Part shown: positions 34,301-41,729 of the stretch, piece after piece
Layout: each line of letters opens with the position of its first letter
Numbering within the stretch: position 1 is the first letter of the stretch
Assembly (NCBI GenBank): GCA_030065125.1
Contig: JASJDM010000011.1
Location: 1-64,000, forward strand
Direction of reading: 5' to 3'
Origin: Lysobacterales bacterium
GTDB taxonomy: Bacteria > Pseudomonadota > Gammaproteobacteria > Xanthomonadales > SZUA-38
Length of the DNA: 64,000 nt
Position numbers and translations under genes: made by a program
The notes under the pieces: model-generated
Told to the model about the DNA's origin: nothing
Seen by the model: the letters and a program-made list of their open reading frames with translations, nothing else
Databases searched by the model: none

Positions 34301-34302
34301 AT
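31282..34302 (-). CDS. S9 (DPP-IV-like) serine peptidase fused to C-terminal cyclophilin-type PPIase
   Basis: 1006 residues. A signal peptide (FWILLLATVQAVAAQ) is followed by an eight-bladed-propeller region (~30-520, e.g. VWSPDSRYLLTAQTDE) and an S9B alpha/beta hydrolase. The hydrolase has nucleophile Ser652 (GITGFSGGGYMAA), Asp725 (HGMLDHGCHPGG) and His757 (MPQARHELPG). The nucleophile elbow is GFSGGG rather than the usual G-W-S-Y-G-G. Residues ~828-1006 are a cyclophilin domain: FDGAAFYRVV with the catalytic Arg872 retained and Tyr for the usual His, IQGG, GAAFFITIGDQPSLD and GFASFGKVTSGMDVV. Proline-directed peptidase and proline isomerase activities in one exported chain are mechanistically suggestive. 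It appears to lead an operon with the amidohydrolase at 29736. Confidence 0.9.
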   Translation of the reverse strand: MKKLEANRHWFWILLLATVQAVAAQEKADDVHPLLPAYQRAAALQAYAEDKWVLNQNLYPRWIDETSFWYDRETADGTEYVRVDAKKGKKEPAFNHKSLAKALAKQAEQEVDAADLPISALVIDASSATFSAFGKSWEFKKGRLTELTEGAIDPAWRVSPDGKRAVFSRDHNLWLRDLESGKEKALTSDGEAFYAYGAVPNATGRPAQKPESVWSPDSRYLLTAQTDERKVKSLPVIDYAPADGSIRPRVVDYRQSLPGDEHVTRFRMAVIDTETGGQTRIHYPDLAAVRMKDTPLGGNRAWWSADSSAVYFVDILRGEKEARVVKADRDSGAARIVFTETTDTYLELGLNVYMPASIVPLPESNEFIWYSEKSGWAHLYLHDADTGKEKRALTSGDWRVRDVLGVDAENRQLFISVGARRPDVNPYYREIARVDLDSGDLTILSSGDDDRLVLSKGDFSLLLLTIFGMDPDLVSGVAPGGAYYVETRQRPDRPNTTVLMDAQGEEVMVVEQAALNTMPEGQPWPEPFSVTAADGSTDIRGVMYRPRDFDENKRYPIIDYIYGGPQVAVVPKAAYTGSSIGFDAAASLSELGFIVVTLDGRGTAERSRAFHETSHGQIHTASNLEDHVAGIRQLAERFPYMDIDRVGITGFSGGGYMAAHAMLKFPDFFKVGVSGAGNHDQRLFWHTWGERYQGLLEGDNYLEQANLTHAENLQGKLMFIHGMLDHGCHPGGLFQLTQALMNANKTFDLVLMPQARHELPGYAMVRSWDYFVRHLAGKEPPVGFSAKSSGDLTKEKVIAMQMAAQGGDAIDATEPMMAPHGKKALGKPVGVILETSAGKIHMNVYPEAAPKSAGSFLDHLDQGLFDGAAFYRVVRKDNDNGSPIIEVIQGGLTDPAGALPPVAHETTEQTGLLHTDGTVSLGRGDPGTGSGAAFFITIGDQPSLDFGGMRNPDGLGFASFGKVTSGMDVVRRIQQMDSTAPVEDDYAKGQFLSEPVIIGKAYRTTR

Positions 34303-34368
34303 GAAAACCCCCTGTCAGGATGTGTTGGAAACGCGGCCGGCCAACAGGCCCGTTCGACTTCACCGCGA

Positions 34369-34421
34369 TCACCATATGCCATGCTGCACGTCGATCACAG
34401 AGCGCAGTACTTTGGCATGCG
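34369..34421 (+). repeat. Dispersed repeat, second type, copy 1
   Basis: Aligns without gaps to 41760-41812 with about eight differences in 53 bases. The shared core includes ATGCTGCA and GTCGATCACAG. Confidence 0.6.
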
Positions 34422-34446
34422 CCCGAAAGCGGGTCAGTTCATGCGA

Positions 34447-34500
34447 TGCAACATTGAAATTACCGCGGAAACTTGCAATGTGGCAACGCGAGACGTGACG
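34447..34500 (+). repeat. Dispersed intergenic repeat, copy B
   Basis: Contains ATTACCGCGGAAACTTGCAA followed by TGTGGCAACGCGA. Related to copy A at 4800-4858 and to copies at 36755 and 39653. Confidence 0.55.
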
Positions 34501-34701
34501 CTGTTGTCTTCACTTCAGCGCTTCAGGCATTCCGAGTGCCCCAGGAATCTTCACTGTCTCCACATTCACAACGTCATAAGGAGGTCCGCTCCTGCAGCAC
34601 CTGACTCAACCTGCGTGTGTTTCCGCTAACACTCCAAGAAACAGATTCAGCCAATGCCGCAGCCACCCGGCCATTTTTGCTGGGCGAGCTTTGACCGGCG
34701 G

Positions 34702-36585
34702 CTACAGGTCGCAGGTTGCCGACACCTGCTGATAGTTTCGGTCATAGCTGCCTGTGCAAACCGCATCGACCAGTCCGGAGGTGATATCAATCAGGGTGCC
34801 ACCGCTGGCGTCCAGTTTGCTGTTGCCAAAACGGGCTATGGACTGGCCGCTGGTGGTTTCGGTTCGGATAATTCGGAATGCGTCGATTACCGAATGATCA
34901 ACTTCTACGCGGTGCCCGGTCGTACTGGACACCAACTCAATTGCGGTGCTCGCATTGATGACGCTGTGACGCAGGAAAAAGGAGCCCACCAGAGTGCCGG
35001 TGGCGTTGCCGCGAAGGCCCGTCGCAGCCTCAATATGCGACCCTGACAGGGTTACCCGTCCGTTGTTGATCCTGATCCCCACCGGATCGGTGCCGCCATT
35101 GACCGATACCCTGCTGTTAATCAGCAGCGGCCGAAAGCCGGAGCCGGCCCCACGCAGTCCGAAGTTTGCAGAGCCACCTCCGGATACCTCCACCGTCACC
35201 TGTTCAAAACGACCCTCGTCGAATTCGCCGTAGCCAGCAATGCCCCGCCCGCCCGCGCTCAATTCAACCCGGGTATCGGTGACGATTAGCCTGGCGTTAT
35301 TGGAATCTGCGCCGGCATCACCGATACCGACGCCATCGCCACTGACCAGAATGTGGACACCCTGAAGCTCCAGAAAATCCAGATTCCCGGCCCCGCTGCC
35401 CAGGCCGATGCCATACCCGCCGTCAACGGAAATCCGCAACCGCTGCAGGCTTCCCGAATGTTCTTGGGGAGACGGCGTGACGCCGCCGGCAAATCCCGTC
35501 GACGCACTGGCGCCGTTGCGCTGCACTTCTATTGCGGCGTCCCGCAACTTCCACCGGGCACCCAAGCCCAGCACTGCGTAAGCCTCGGTGATAATGCCGC
35601 CGGTGCACCTGATCTTGAGGTTTTCCACCGTCAGGTCGCTGGCCATCCGCAAGACGGCGTTGTCCACTAGAAAATTCTGTGGCTGGCCCGGGCCTGTAAT
35701 GACGGTGCTTTCTTCACCGGCGCCGCGCAGACTGACAAAGTCTTTCAGCGCCAGGCCTTCTGCGCCCACCTCGAACACCCCCGGGCTCAGTGCCAGCAGA
35801 TAGGGCCGGTCGGCAGCGGCGTCTGAGATGCCGGCCACAGCGTTTTTTAGTGCCGTGCCGTTTTCCTCCGCCGTACCTGTGGCGTTAATGTTGATCTGCA
35901 ACGGCCCAATGCCGTAAAGGGCGTCATGTCGATGGTCGCTGCGGGACGCCGACGTAGCCGCGCCGTCGCCGGCAAAATCAACTGACAGCGTGTTTGCGGA
36001 CAGCGTCAGCCCCTCACCCGTTTCAAGCTGCGGAGGCGCGGAGCAGACAACGCTGCCGTCTTCGTTGATCGCTGCTATCGTCTCCCCGCCAGCGCAGCTG
36101 CCTGCCACCCGGCCCTGGATGGAAGTTGAGTCCACATCGCCAATGACAATCGATCCGTCCACAATGCTCAGGCTGTTGACTGCACCAGCCTGCGTCAGGA
36201 CTGCCTGCTCGGCGAACTGGGCTGAGATTGCCAGCGGCGCTGGCGTCAGCAGCTGCCTGGGTGCCAGCACCGTTGAGGCCCCCTGGCCGCCCTGTCCCAC
36301 TCGAATCTCCAGATACAGCGGGCCGCCACGAAACAAATCCGCATTGCCAAAATCCAGCTCAGCAGTAAAAACCCCCTCTGTAACCGCAACTTGCGAGATC
36401 GATACCGTGCCCAGCATCAGGCCAAATTCCGGGTCATCAAACAGGTCACACCGAAAATCGAAGCTGCCCTGGGCAACCTCGCCATTGGCAACCAGGCTGC
36501 CCTGGTAGGTAAACGCCGTCTGAGCAATAGCGGAAAATGTGGACCCAGTGAGGATCAGGGTCAGTAGCAAATTAATGAATCTCAT
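34702..36585 (-). CDS. Secreted protein with YQG module, two decapeptides and a beta-helix
   Basis: 627 residues. A signal peptide (LLLTLILTGSTFSAIAQ) precedes the same N-terminal module as the three paralogs at 1147-4665 (FTYQGSLVANGE ... GVFTAELDFG ... LYLEIRVGQGGQ). Only two decapeptide-like units follow (AVNSLSIVDG, SIVIGDVDST), then IQGRVAGSCAGGE and DGSVVCSAPP. After a SRSDHRHDALYG motif reminiscent of tail-fibre proteins, ~380 residues form Gly/Asn-rich strands typical of a right-handed parallel beta-helix. The C-terminus has two Cys (VCTGS, ATCDL). ATG 36585 is chosen over 36660 because of GAGG 8 nt upstream and the signal peptide. Likely an adhesin or carbohydrate-binding surface protein. 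Confidence 0.85.
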   Translation of the reverse strand: MRFINLLLTLILTGSTFSAIAQTAFTYQGSLVANGEVAQGSFDFRCDLFDDPEFGLMLGTVSISQVAVTEGVFTAELDFGNADLFRGGPLYLEIRVGQGGQGASTVLAPRQLLTPAPLAISAQFAEQAVLTQAGAVNSLSIVDGSIVIGDVDSTSIQGRVAGSCAGGETIAAINEDGSVVCSAPPQLETGEGLTLSANTLSVDFAGDGAATSASRSDHRHDALYGIGPLQININATGTAEENGTALKNAVAGISDAAADRPYLLALSPGVFEVGAEGLALKDFVSLRGAGEESTVITGPGQPQNFLVDNAVLRMASDLTVENLKIRCTGGIITEAYAVLGLGARWKLRDAAIEVQRNGASASTGFAGGVTPSPQEHSGSLQRLRISVDGGYGIGLGSGAGNLDFLELQGVHILVSGDGVGIGDAGADSNNARLIVTDTRVELSAGGRGIAGYGEFDEGRFEQVTVEVSGGGSANFGLRGAGSGFRPLLINSRVSVNGGTDPVGIRINNGRVTLSGSHIEAATGLRGNATGTLVGSFFLRHSVINASTAIELVSSTTGHRVEVDHSVIDAFRIIRTETTSGQSIARFGNSKLDASGGTLIDITSGLVDAVCTGSYDRNYQQVSATCDL

Positions 36586-36754
36586 GGTCTGGACCTCAGC
36601 TGGAACGGGCTTGCAGGCTCGCATCCAACGGGCCACAGGTCTTGACCAAATTCTGACCATATTCTAACGAAACTCCATCGGAGGTCGCCCGGTAGCGCCG
36701 GATGTAGAACGTCAGGTCACCTGTACGGGTGTTGCGGTAGATCATCAGCTTGTC

Positions 36755-36805
36755 GGGTCGCGGAAAACGGCCATGTGGCCATGCGACACCTGACCCCGCT
36801 GTTTG
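36755..36805 (+). repeat. Dispersed intergenic repeat, copy C
   Basis: Contains CGCGGAAAACGGCCATGTGG and ACACCTGACCCCGCTGTTT, matching copy A in its second half. It lies directly beside the duplicated SDR fragment. Confidence 0.5.
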
Positions 36806-36824
36806 CAGGGCGGCATGCCAATGA

Positions 36825-36975
36825 TCAAGCGGGATGGGCACCAACCATGGGGTTGATCTCGATTTCGGCAATTCTCGCGTGGGCTGGAAGCTCAACGGTG
36901 TACATGAACGCCTGGGCAATATCGTCGGTGCGCAGCGCCTGGGGTTGGGGACAGTCGAAAAACGGCGTTTCCACC
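36825..36975 (-). pseudogene. Duplicated 3' end of SDR gene (50 codons)
   Basis: On the minus strand this encodes VETPFFDCPQPQALRTDD through to NPMVGAHPA and the stop codon, identical to the end of the SDR protein at 38108 except for four residues. The DNA match (36820-36974 versus 38102-38258) has about six differences in ~155 bases by eye, extends just past the stop and breaks abruptly at the 5' side. It has no start codon and is an orphan fragment. Confidence 0.8.
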
Positions 36976-36993
36976 CACTACTGCCGGAAATCC

Positions 36994-37959
36994 CTAGAGC
37001 CTGGCGTCCCGAAATTCGTCAGCTGCAGCAACCAGCTCCTGCGCCATGCCGCCATCAAGGGGCGAGTGTGCACCATCAGCAACGATGGTCAGTTTGGAGT
37101 TTGGCAGTGCCTTGTGCAGATCCCATGCAGATACGGACGGGCAGATGGTGTCGTAGCGCCCGTTGACGATGCGAGTGGGAATCTGCTCGATAGCGGAAAC
37201 GTTGTCGAGAACGAAGTTGTCATTGTCGAGGAAAAATTTTTGCGCAGTAAAGTAAGATTCGATCCGCGCGATAGACAAAACAGATTGATCGCTCAACATG
37301 TGTTGAAGCGCGTCCTCATCCGGGAATAACGTCATCATCGAAGCTTCCCAGCGCGTCCAGGCCCGCGCAGCCGTAAGCGCCGATTCATCCTCTTCGCCAG
37401 CCAGCAAACGACAGTATGCCGCGACGCTATCCTCGGCACCCGGCACCAACTTCCTGTAATTTTCGTATTCGTCGGGGTAAACCAGTGCGGCCCCGTCTGG
37501 GCCGTGGATCCAGTCGATCTCGAACTGCCGTCCAAGGAATATGCCTCGAATGATGATGCCGGCAACACTGTCCGGATGTTTGATTGCGTAACATAAAGCC
37601 AGGAGGCTGCCCCAGCTGCCGCCCATGACGACCCAGTCGTCCACCTGCAGGTGTTTCCGCAGGCTTTCCAGGTCGCTGACTATGTTCCAGGTCGTATTCT
37701 CCCGCGTCTCGGCGTGGGGAGTGCTGCGGCCCGCTCCTCGCTGGTCAACAAGCACAACACGATAATGCTCCGGGTCAAAAAAACGCCGATAGTCCGGCAT
37801 GATTCCAACGCCGGGACCACCGTGCAGAAAAAGAGCCGGCCGTCCCGCCGGATTGCCAACCTCTTCGTACACGATGGTATGAAGGTCGGAGACTTCGAGC
37901 TTTTCGACCCTGTATGGCTCGATCGCCGGATACAGGCATTGCATTGCGTCAGTCATCAA
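36994..37959 (-). CDS. pip: Proline iminopeptidase
   Basis: 321 residues, the usual length for the S33 prolyl aminopeptidase family, which removes N-terminal proline from peptides in the cytoplasm. Visible signatures are the oxyanion HGGPGVG, DQRGAGRS, nucleophile elbow VVMGGSWGSLLA (Ser115), NGRYDTICP (Asp) and DGAHSPLDGG (His). There is no signal peptide. The gene sits between two near-identical copies of the SDR 3' end, so it may have arrived by recombination. Together with the exported S9-cyclophilin protein it gives this region two proline-directed peptidases. Confidence 0.92.
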   Translation of the reverse strand: MMTDAMQCLYPAIEPYRVEKLEVSDLHTIVYEEVGNPAGRPALFLHGGPGVGIMPDYRRFFDPEHYRVVLVDQRGAGRSTPHAETRENTTWNIVSDLESLRKHLQVDDWVVMGGSWGSLLALCYAIKHPDSVAGIIIRGIFLGRQFEIDWIHGPDGAALVYPDEYENYRKLVPGAEDSVAAYCRLLAGEEDESALTAARAWTRWEASMMTLFPDEDALQHMLSDQSVLSIARIESYFTAQKFFLDNDNFVLDNVSAIEQIPTRIVNGRYDTICPSVSAWDLHKALPNSKLTIVADGAHSPLDGGMAQELVAAADEFRDARL

Positions 37960-38101
37960 ATATCAAACTCGTGCTGCCCAATGACACCATCCAGTATCTG
38001 CTTGAACTGGATTTCTGGCAATGCAGGTGCCTCCTCAGCGCACTCTGCGATGAAAACAACGTCTTTCCTCGACAGGCAGGAATGTGGCGAACATACCAGT
38101 G

Positions 38102-38258
38102 CAATGATCAAGCGGGATGGGCCCCAACCATGGGGTTGATCTCGATTTCGGCAATTCTCGCGTGGACTGGAAGCTTAACGATGTACATGAACGCCTGGGC
38201 AATATCGTCGGTGCGCAGCGCCTGGGGTTGGGGACTGTCGAAGAACGGCGTTTCCACC
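38102..38258 (+). repeat. Direct repeat flanking pip (copy within SDR gene)
   Basis: This ~155 bp stretch covers the last 50 codons and stop of the SDR gene and matches 36820-36974 at roughly 96% by eye, in the same orientation. The two copies bracket 1.1 kb containing pip. Confidence 0.8.
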
Positions 38259-38797
38259 ATTCCCGGGTCAATGCTGGTGACGCGAATGCCGTGGGGGGCG
38301 AGCTCGTTGGTCAGGTTTTTGGCATAACCGCGAATGAACCACTTGGTGGCACTGTAGACGGAACCGGACAGAGCCACGTGGCCGGCTTGCGAACCGATGA
38401 GAACCAGGTTTCCACGGGACTTTTTCAGGTGCGGGATCGCGTACTTGCAGGTCACGGTGACGGCGAAATTGTTCACCATGATCATCTGCTGGAAGTTGTC
38501 GATGTCGCCGTTCTCCGTGCCGACCGCACTGGCGCCCAGCCCGGCGTTCGCAAAAACGACATCCAGCCCGCCAAGGACGTCAACCGCTCGGTCGAACATC
38601 TCGGCCTGCTGTTGCGGGTCTGTGACGTCGCAGTTGATGGCGATGGCTGAGTCACTGCCAAGCTGTCCTGCCAGCGCCTGGAGTTTTTCGCTGGACCGGG
38701 CAGCCAATGCAACCTTGTGACCCGCGCTGACGGCCGCCTGGGCACAGGCGGCACCAATTCCGGACGAACCGCCGGTGATGAGAATGTTCTTTGGCAT
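38108..38797 (-). CDS. Short-chain dehydrogenase/reductase (YdfG-like NADP oxidoreductase)
   Basis: 229 residues. The Rossmann motif ITGGSSGIG lies at the N-terminus, NAG at 84-86, and the catalytic set is Ser136 (LIGSQAG), Tyr148 and Lys152 (YSATK). The ending (VETPFFDSPQPQALRTDDIA..., EIEINPM) fits classical SDRs acting on small hydroxy or keto substrates; substrate unknown. Its 3' end is duplicated at 36825-36975. The gene is probably intact, since the family length and C-terminus are normal. Confidence 0.9.
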   Translation of the reverse strand: MPKNILITGGSSGIGAACAQAAVSAGHKVALAARSSEKLQALAGQLGSDSAIAINCDVTDPQQQAEMFDRAVDVLGGLDVVFANAGLGASAVGTENGDIDNFQQMIMVNNFAVTVTCKYAIPHLKKSRGNLVLIGSQAGHVALSGSVYSATKWFIRGYAKNLTNELAPHGIRVTSIDPGMVETPFFDSPQPQALRTDDIAQAFMYIVKLPVHARIAEIEINPMVGAHPA

Positions 38798-38929
38798 GGT
38801 GGCTTCAATCTCTCTGTGTCGTGGTTACGGCCGCCGTATCATAAAAACGGGCGACCCAGATGATCAACGGATCGGTTTCAAACGAGTCCTCGACCATCAG
38901 CTTTCCCGCGTGATCCGAATCCGGTCTGT

Positions 38930-38958
38930 TTGACGCCTTGTCACAGAAGAAGTACAAA
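38930..38958 (+). promoter_or_regulatory. Sigma-70-like promoter for the secreted protein at 39017
   Basis: TTGACG (38930-38935) and TACAAA (38953-38958) are separated by exactly 17 bases. This places a start site about 50 nt upstream of ATG 39017. Confidence 0.5.
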
Positions 38959-39016
38959 TTTTGCGGACTGACCCGTTCTCATCAAGCGGAAATCCAACAC
39001 AGGGAGAATTTCAAAA

Positions 39017-39595
39017 ATGCCAGCGACTAAGAGTTTCTCAGCGCGTGCCGTCGCCTTGACCCTGCTGCTGGCCGGCTTGCCCGGCGCAGCGCTGGCCCAG
39101 GAAGAGACCTTTGAGGTCTTCCGCGTGATTGAAGACCTGACGGTCACCGGTACCGTCACCACCGACGGCACCCTGGGCACGCTCAACGCTAACAATTTCC
39201 TCCGCTGGGATCTCAATATCGGCGGAACCCCGGTCACCGAGATGGACTCCATTCTGGTCATTCTTGGCGTACGCGGACCCATTGCCACTGACCAGGAGAT
39301 CCTCATCGACATGTCGGCGGTGCCGGGAGGCAACGAGCTTTTCGCAATCTGCGCGAACAACGTATGCAACCTGAATAACGCCGAGTGGGAAGTGGTACCC
39401 TCGGGCTCCCTGACCGATGTTCAGAGTGGCTTGCCGCTGCCGTGCTCCACCGACATGATGTGTGGCGGATTGGAAAACATCGACAATGTGGATCCGGCCA
39501 GGCGCCAGGTCCTCTACACCTCACCCCAGCTATTGCCCATTGCCAGCAAGAGCCTGTTCCGGGATGGGTTTGAAGCCACGCCGCCGGATCGCTAG
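39017..39595 (+). CDS. Secreted hypothetical protein with F-x-D-G-F-E tail
   Basis: 192 residues with a signal peptide (VALTLLLAGLPGAALAQ) and a beta-rich body (VIEDLTVTGTVTTDGTLGTL, WDLNIGGTPVTEMDS). Four cysteines lie in the second half (CANNVC, CSTDMMC). The C-terminus is KSLFRDGFEATPPDR, carrying the tail motif shared by six proteins in the window. No family is recognised. GGGAG lies about 10 nt before the ATG. It is monocistronic as far as can be seen. Confidence 0.75.
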   Translation: MPATKSFSARAVALTLLLAGLPGAALAQEETFEVFRVIEDLTVTGTVTTDGTLGTLNANNFLRWDLNIGGTPVTEMDSILVILGVRGPIATDQEILIDMSAVPGGNELFAICANNVCNLNNAEWEVVPSGSLTDVQSGLPLPCSTDMMCGGLENIDNVDPARRQVLYTSPQLLPIASKSLFRDGFEATPPDR

Positions 39596-39652
39596 CGAGG
39601 CGTTATCCCCCGGAGGTACGGACTCTCAAATGGAGGGGTGAGGTCTTGCAAT

Positions 39653-39688
39653 ACAACATCGAAGTTTTCGCGGAAACCGGCCAGGCCT
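39653..39688 (+). repeat. Dispersed intergenic repeat, copy D (partial)
   Basis: ACATCGAAGTTTTCGCGGAA matches the first half of copy A (ACATCGACGTTACCGCGGAA). The second half has diverged. It lies in the 236 bp gap before the patatin gene. Confidence 0.45.
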
Positions 39689-39831
39689 GAATTGGCTGAA
39701 TTGAATACTTATGCCTGTCTGGCAGGTCACACAGTGCTGCTTAAGTACAAGCCCCGATTGTGATTGAAGACGCCTGCGCCAGTATCAGACTCTGTTTTGC
39801 CTATGCCTGTCCACCAGGCTGAAAGCCCGGG

Positions 39832-41346
39832 ATGAAAAGCGAAGTCGGTGCCGCGGAACAAGCCATGACCCAGGCAGCCAGTTACCAGGAGTGGCTGGAC
39901 GCGGCCCGATCTTTCGACGCGCAATACGGCCTGAACCGCTGGCAACGCGACAAGCAGTGTGATGACTACGATTACCGCTTGATCGCCTCGCGGGTTGCGC
40001 TGATCCGGCGATTGCGGCGTCAGAAGGACTACGACCAGCTGACATTCAGCCTGCGCGAGGAGCTGCACCGAAACCTGGGCAACGTGGACAACCCGGTTCT
40101 TTACCGCCACGCAAAATCCGGCACCAAGAAACTGATCGACGATTTCGTCAATGAGGTCACCGGCGCCTTGACGGATATGTGTGATGCGGACTTCACCCTC
40201 CTGCCGCCGATGATCAAGCGCCGCTTTTTCAAACGCGCCGCCAGAAGCTTCGGCCGGTCCGCGCTGCTGCTCAGCGGCGGCGCCTCGCTGGGGCTGTTTC
40301 ACGTGGGCGTTGTGGCGGAACTGCACGAGCAGGGTCTGTTGCCCCGGGTGCTGGCCGGCTCCAGCGTGGGGTCCATAATTGGCGGCGTTATCGCCACCCA
40401 CACGGATACCGAACTGGCGGAACGTCTGCGGGCGGAGAACGTCGACTTCGAGTGGAACCGCCTGATGGGCGTCCAGGACGCGGTCAAGGCTGGTAGCCTG
40501 ATGGATCAGAGCGTGCTGCGCCGCTCCATCGACAGCAACATCCCGGACCTGACTTTTATCGAAGCTTACGAAAAGACCCGGCGAATCCTGAATATCTCCG
40601 TGTCGCCCTCCGACCGGCACCAGTTTCCCCGGCTGCTGAATTACCTCACGGCGCCCAACGTGCTGATCCGTAACGCCGTACTCGCATCCTGCGCCATCCC
40701 GGGAGTCTTTCCACCCGTGCAGCTCAGGGCCCGGAATTACGCCGGCCGTTCCGTTGCCCACCTGCCTCAAAGCCGGTGGATCGATGGATCGGTGCATGAC
40801 GACGTTCCGAAAGATCGGGTCAACCGGCAGCACAACGTGAATCACTACATTGTCAGCCAGACCAATCCCCACGTGGTCCCGTTCTTGAGCAAGGAAATCG
40901 AGCAGTCGGGTGTGGTGCCATTTATTCACGGCCTGCTCGTCAGGTCACCCATGATCCAGCTGGAGCACGTGCTGGATCTGGTGGACCGGAATTTCGACCT
41001 GCCGGGGGTCAACTCGATAGTCAGGGCAGCCCACGCGGTGGTGCGGCAGGATTACAGCGGCGACATCACCATCTACCCGGCTCGGCGCGCCCCTGGTCTG
41101 GGCAGGATCTTCGCCAACCCCAATCCCACCCAGGTGGCGAAACTCCTGCAGGAGGGCCGGCGCGCGACCTGGCCTCACATCGAGAGGATCAGGAATGCAA
41201 CCCAGATCAGCAGAACCTTTGATGCCTGCCTCTATCGCTTGAGCGCCCGCTACCGGTTTGTCCGGCGCCGGCTGGCCGGCTCTGCTCCGCCGCCCGGGAT
41301 GGCAGGCCGTACATTTCACTCGGGAGGCAGGGGAACCGATGCGTGA
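39832..41346 (+). CDS. Patatin-like phospholipase with N-terminal DUF3336-like region
   Basis: 504 residues. The N-terminal ~130 residues (YQEWLDAARSFDAQYGLNRW, ELHRNLGNVDNP) match the DUF3336-type region that precedes some patatin domains. The lipase core has the glycine-rich oxyanion loop LLLSGGASLGLFH, nucleophile GSSVGS (Ser178) and the catalytic Asp318 in WIDGS, forming a Ser-Asp dyad. It lacks a signal peptide and probably hydrolyses membrane or storage lipids in the cytoplasm; relatives include triacylglycerol lipases. Its 3' end overlaps the convergent SnoaL-like gene by 31 bp. Confidence 0.9.
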   Translation: MKSEVGAAEQAMTQAASYQEWLDAARSFDAQYGLNRWQRDKQCDDYDYRLIASRVALIRRLRRQKDYDQLTFSLREELHRNLGNVDNPVLYRHAKSGTKKLIDDFVNEVTGALTDMCDADFTLLPPMIKRRFFKRAARSFGRSALLLSGGASLGLFHVGVVAELHEQGLLPRVLAGSSVGSIIGGVIATHTDTELAERLRAENVDFEWNRLMGVQDAVKAGSLMDQSVLRRSIDSNIPDLTFIEAYEKTRRILNISVSPSDRHQFPRLLNYLTAPNVLIRNAVLASCAIPGVFPPVQLRARNYAGRSVAHLPQSRWIDGSVHDDVPKDRVNRQHNVNHYIVSQTNPHVVPFLSKEIEQSGVVPFIHGLLVRSPMIQLEHVLDLVDRNFDLPGVNSIVRAAHAVVRQDYSGDITIYPARRAPGLGRIFANPNPTQVAKLLQEGRRATWPHIERIRNATQISRTFDACLYRLSARYRFVRRRLAGSAPPPGMAGRTFHSGGRGTDA

Positions 41347-41729
41347 TCGGCAATGAACAGCCAGCGTTGGTTGAATTGCTTCGCCACGTCGGTAAACCGC
41401 CCGTGCAGCTCGATTTCCTCGGCCTCGTCAACCGTGTCCACCAGCATTTGAAACAGCCCCCAGGCCGCCGCGGTATCCCCGAAACATTCCAGGCGGGTGT
41501 TGGTGAGCCGGACTTCGCGGACGGTGTAGACGCTGAAAAACGCGTTCCATGACTCGCGAACGAACTCCGGTCCAAGCCCAACCATCTCATCCATGGCAAA
41601 GCAGACCGCGTCGTTGGCATAACACGCCGCCACGCGATCAGCGTCATTGGCTGCCAGCGCATCGACAAAGGCTTCCAGCAGGGCTTCTGGGCTGGCAGCG
41701 CCGGACGGCGAATCAGGTTGTTGCGTCAT
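41316..41729 (-). CDS. SnoaL/NTF2-like small protein
   Basis: 137 residues with an NTF2-like pattern: helix ALLEAFVDALAANDADRVAACYANDAV, then AMDEMVGLGPEFVRESWNAFF and alternating strands (VREVRLTNTRLECFGDTAAAWGLFQM). Members include polyketide cyclases, ketosteroid isomerases and small ligand-binding or unknown proteins, so no reaction is assigned. It converges with the patatin gene and overlaps its last 31 bp. Confidence 0.75.
   Translation of the reverse strand: MTQQPDSPSGAASPEALLEAFVDALAANDADRVAACYANDAVCFAMDEMVGLGPEFVRESWNAFFSVYTVREVRLTNTRLECFGDTAAAWGLFQMLVDTVDEAEEIELHGRFTDVAKQFNQRWLFIADHASVPLPPE

Larger units (their letters stand above)
34303..34701. other. 399 bp intergenic region rich in dispersed repeat sequence
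   Basis: No gene is supported. Two adjoining repeat elements (34369-34421 and 34447-34500) fill the middle. Promoters for the S9 peptidase (minus strand) should lie at its left end but none is obvious. Confidence 0.5.
36586..36993. other. 408 bp intergenic region with repeat copy and duplicated SDR gene end
   Basis: It contains dispersed repeat copy C (36755-36805) and a duplicated 3' end of the SDR gene (36820-36974). Between 36596 and 36745 the minus strand encodes MIYRNTRTGDLTFYIRRYRA and a further 30 residues, perhaps another gene fragment of unknown origin. Confidence 0.5.

Noticed and set aside
36820..38258. Composite transposon around pip
   Set aside because: The flanking repeats are pieces of an SDR gene, not IS ends, and no transposase or terminal inverted repeats are present.
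39727..40929. 400-residue minus-strand ORF opposite the patatin gene
   Set aside because: The patatin dyad and oxyanion loop prove the + strand frame.
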